Assembly: GCA_003225515.1 (NCBI GenBank)
Contig: QIAK01000408.1
Location: 1 to 8,727 of the forward strand
Source of the DNA: Acidobacteriota bacterium
GTDB lineage: Bacteria > Acidobacteriota > Terriglobia > Terriglobales > Acidobacteriaceae
DNA: 8,727 nucleotides
Reading direction: 5' to 3'
The position numbers and the translations under genes are program-made. Shown here piece after piece: positions 7,128-8,727 of the stretch (its first letter is position 1; each line of letters begins with the position of its first letter). The notes below the pieces were generated by a model. The model did not search any database and was not told the DNA's origin. It was given only the letters and a program-made list of their open reading frames with translations.

Positions 7128-7914
7128 AGAATGTTGGCGGAGTGTTTACCCACAGAAGCAATGTTTCCTTACGGCCGGGATTCTTCCAACGATGCGGTGT
7201 TGCGCTCTCAAAATAGAAACTATCGCCAGGTTTAAGGCGGTACTCTTCACCGTCGACTGCGATCTCAAGATCTCCGCGCAAGACGTATATAAATTCTTCG
7301 CCCTCGTGGGTATAAGGATCTCCGCTGCCTGCCTCAGGCGCGATGCGAAAAAGGTGAGGCTCCATCACTGTGTTTCCCCAGGCCAGCAGTTCCATGCGCA
7401 CTCCGACGCCCGCTTCGAGAACTTTGCGTTCTGCGGGACGCACCTGGCGCTGGCTGGCCTCGGAAGCGTCGAAGAAATTCAGAATGTTGGTTTTGTAGAA
7501 ACGTGCGAGTTTGCGCAGTGTGCCGACCGAGCCGCTCATTTGAGAACGTTCCAGGGCACTTAGAAATCCAACCGAGATGCCAACCGCTTGAGCCACCTGG
7601 GCGAGAGAAAAACCTTTCCGCGCGCGCATCTGGCGTAGGTGCGCTCCGATGGCGCCGGCGTTTCCATCCTGCGCGGGACGGACTTTGCCTTCGCGCTTGA
7701 GCAGTTGCACGATGGCGGCCGCATTCAGCCCGCGGACTTTACGCAAGAAGCGCGCCCGCTTCAACAGCTTTACATCCTCGGCGGTATAGAGCCGGTACTT
7801 ACTTTCTGTGCGCCGCGGACGCGCCAAGCCAAGGCTTTCCCACGAACGGATCACCGACGGTGAAACCCCGACTTTGCGGGCCACATCTCCGATTTTCAAG
7901 TATCCGTCGGTCAT
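7126..7914 (-). CDS. Three-domain transcriptional regulator: MerR-type HTH + XRE-type HTH + cupin
   Basis: Probable ligand-responsive, DNA-binding regulator of the importer operon that it heads. Residues 5-73 form a MerR-type winged helix (LKIGDVARKVGVSPSVIRSW, then the wing YRLYTAEDVKLLKRARFLRK). Residues about 90-146 form an XRE/Cro-type HTH (LRQMRARKGFSLAQVAQAVG, SVGFLSALER). Residues about 186-258 form a cupin_2 beta-barrel with motif 1 HEGEEFIYVLRGDLEI (203-218) and motif 2 LKPGDSFYFESATPHRWKNP (227-246). Likely metal or ligand residues are H203, E207 and H241. XRE-cupin proteins such as E. coli PuuR repress polyamine genes, which agrees with the downstream pot-like genes. The added N-terminal MerR reader is unusual. 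The 262-residue frame starts at the ATG at 7914 with only a weak ribosome-binding site (GAACGAG). The stop codon is fused to the potD Shine-Dalgarno. The gene is expected to be autoregulated through the dyad at 8011-8035. Confidence 0.9.
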   Translation of the reverse strand: MTDGYLKIGDVARKVGVSPSVIRSWESLGLARPRRTESKYRLYTAEDVKLLKRARFLRKVRGLNAAAIVQLLKREGKVRPAQDGNAGAIGAHLRQMRARKGFSLAQVAQAVGISVGFLSALERSQMSGSVGTLRKLARFYKTNILNFFDASEASQRQVRPAERKVLEAGVGVRMELLAWGNTVMEPHLFRIAPEAGSGDPYTHEGEEFIYVLRGDLEIAVDGEEYRLKPGDSFYFESATPHRWKNPGRKETLLLWVNTPPTF

Positions 7915-7985
7915 ACTCGTTCAGGTCGCAGGCAGATTAGAACTGTTGATCAGAAATCTCAATGGGGAAGACGCGCTTTTTATCC

Positions 7986-8013
7986 TTGACAGTTTGCATC
8001 AGTGTTCTCTAAC
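7986..8013 (+). promoter_or_regulatory. Possible sigma-70 promoter of the TonB-dependent receptor gene
   Basis: TTGACA (7986-7991) is a perfect -35 hexamer. Sixteen nt later TCTAAC (8008-8013) matches the -10 consensus at 4 of 6 positions; TAACCT (8010-8015) is an alternative with an 18-nt spacer. The -10 is poor, so activation or another start is possible. Transcription would begin near 8020, about 83 nt before the ATG. Confidence 0.4.
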
Positions 8014-8035
8014 CTTGCGGGATTATAGCAAGGTT
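8011..8035. promoter_or_regulatory. Candidate operator: perfect 8-bp inverted repeat in the divergent promoter region
   Basis: AACCTTGC (8011-8018) and GCAAGGTT (8028-8035) are exact inverted copies separated by 9 nt. The spacer contains the TATAAT of the minus-strand operon promoter, and the left arm overlaps the predicted -10 of the plus-strand promoter. This geometry fits a repressor-type operator for the adjacent MerR-XRE-cupin protein. It could also fold as a hairpin in an RNA, but no U-tract follows. Confidence 0.6.
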
Positions 8036-8049
8036 GTGGCTGGAAACAA
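8022..8049 (-). promoter_or_regulatory. Predicted sigma-70 promoter of the regulator-potDABC operon
   Basis: The minus strand carries a perfect TATAAT (8027-8022) preceded by TG at one base, making an extended -10 (TGCTATAAT). A weak -35, TTGTTT (8049-8044), lies 16 nt upstream. Transcription would begin near 8015 and leave a leader of about 100 nt before the ATG at 7914. The -10 sits in the spacer of the dyad at 8011-8035, so a bound protein would cover it. Confidence 0.65.
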
Positions 8050-8102
8050 GCTGTCGTTTTTGAACTGAAAAATCGACTTCTTCCTGAGATTTTGGAGGCT
8101 CC

Positions 8103-8727
8103 ATGCTATTGCTGCGAAGCCGCTGGTCCGTAGTTTGCCTTGCCGTTGCGATTTCTCTCTCCCTTCCCAGTCTGCTTTCCGCCCAAGGCACCAGCGGCCG
8201 CATCCTCGGCCGCGTGGCTGATCCCAGCGGCGCCACCCTCGCGAATGTGAAGGTCACATTGGTGAACGAAGGTACCAGTGTGAGCCGCGATGCCAAGACC
8301 AACGAGAGCGGAGATTACGATTTCGTGGAAGTCCCGGTCGGCACCTACCGCCTGGAATTCGATCTCACCGGCTTCAAGAAGAACGTCCGTCGCGGGGTGA
8401 ATCTCGACATCAATCAGGTGATCACTCTGAACATGACCATGCAGGTGGGCGCCGCTCAGGAAATCGTGGACGTGACTTCGGAAGCGCCTTTGGTCGAGAC
8501 GAGCAGCACTCAGCTCGGAGCAGTTGTAGGGGACCGAGCGGTTAGCGAGCTTCCCCTGAATTCTCGCGATACCTACCAGTTCCTCCAATTGCAGCCAGGT
8601 GTGATGTCAACCGCTGGTTCCAGCAATTCGATTGTTTACGGGAGCAACAATGCTGGCGCCGTGTCGGTTAACGGCGGTCGCGGACGATCGAATAACTTCA
8701 GTGTGAATGGCGGAGATGCCAACGACC
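8103..8727 (+). CDS. Oar-like TonB-dependent receptor with carboxypeptidase-regulatory-like N-terminus (cut by window edge)
   Basis: Start of an outer-membrane protein; 208 complete codons are visible. Residues 1-27 are a Sec signal peptide (MLLLRSRW, hydrophobic VVCLAVAISLSLPSLL, cleavage probably after LSA). Residues about 29-115 form a carboxypeptidase-regulatory-like beta-sandwich (GRILGRVADPSGATLANVKV, TNESGDYDFVEVPVGTYRLE). Residues about 120-208 enter a TonB plug-like region (VTSEAPLVETSS, ELPLNSRDTYQFLQLQPGV, VNGGRGRSNNFSVNGGDAND). Full members are about 1,000-1,200 residues, so most of the barrel is missing here. GGAGG (8094-8098), 4 nt before the ATG, fixes the start. These proteins form large paralogous sets in Acidobacteriota, and their substrates are mostly unknown. 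The gene diverges from the regulator-potDABC operon across 188 bp that contain the dyad, so common control is possible. No substrate can be named. Confidence 0.9.
   Translation, partial: MLLLRSRWSVVCLAVAISLSLPSLLSAQGTSGRILGRVADPSGATLANVKVTLVNEGTSVSRDAKTNESGDYDFVEVPVGTYRLEFDLTGFKKNVRRGVNLDINQVITLNMTMQVGAAQEIVDVTSEAPLVETSSTQLGAVVGDRAVSELPLNSRDTYQFLQLQPGVMSTAGSSNSIVYGSNNAGAVSVNGGRGRSNNFSVNGGDAND

Noticed and set aside
7118..7153. ATG start for potD at 7153
   Set aside because: It lies inside the regulator gene, has no ribosome-binding site and adds residues ahead of the signal peptide; GTG at 7117 follows AGGAGGA.
7941..7994. AACTGT (7941-7946) and ACAGTT (7989-7994) as a second operator
   Set aside because: The arms are only 6 bp and 42 nt apart, which is expected by chance in this length of sequence.
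8106..8588. Minus-strand open frame of 160 codons
   Set aside because: It is antisense to the TonB-dependent receptor gene, whose signal peptide and domain signatures are unmistakable.

Overview
The window looks like chromosomal DNA of a member of the Acidobacteriota (Terriglobia/Acidobacteriales-like). The main reason is the partial gene at the right edge. It encodes a secreted protein with a carboxypeptidase-regulatory-like domain followed by the 'ELPLNSRDTYQFLQLQPGV' and 'VNGGRGRSNNFSVNGGDAND' signatures of the Oar-like TonB-dependent receptors that are abundant in that phylum. The moderately GC-rich composition and the CGCAGAG-type intergenic repeat fit this. The assignment is inferred from protein character, not from a marker gene.

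Layout, left to right. (1) 1-1042, minus: N-terminal 347 codons of the ribosome-associated GTPase TypA/BipA, running off the left edge, with a TTG start. (2) 1043-1320: gene-free; holds a long imperfect palindrome made of two inverted copies of a CGCAGAG-type repeat. (3) 1321-3060, minus: a 579-residue fusion of a family 2 glycosyltransferase and a NanM-like sugar O-methyltransferase. (4) 3061-3231: short spacer with a small hairpin and a possible extended -10 promoter. (5) 3232-7914, minus: a compact five-gene operon transcribed as regulator, potD, potA, potB, potC. It encodes a complete polyamine-type ABC importer headed by a three-domain MerR + XRE + cupin regulator. (6) 7915-8102: divergent control region with a perfect 8-bp dyad around a TATAAT box. 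(7) 8103-8727, plus: start of the TonB-dependent receptor, running off the right edge.

How the parts fit. The importer genes are tightly packed: the potD Shine-Dalgarno overlaps the regulator stop codon, potD and potA are 12 nt apart, potA and potB share one base, and potB and potC overlap by 16 nt. This implies translation as one unit. PotD-like lipoprotein captures the ligand, PotB and PotC form the channel, and PotA supplies ATP hydrolysis. The first gene probably senses a ligand through its cupin domain and controls its own operon through the dyad, which contains the operon's predicted -10 box. Because the dyad also touches the predicted promoter of the divergent outer-membrane receptor gene, both sides may be co-regulated. 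That would link an outer-membrane protein to an inner-membrane polyamine-type importer, but it is inference only.

The most notable items are the regulator architecture with its candidate operator, the glycosyltransferase-methyltransferase fusion, the substituted ligand-pocket positions in the PotD-like protein, and the inverted intergenic repeat. No RNA genes, CRISPR arrays, insertion sequences or att sites were seen.
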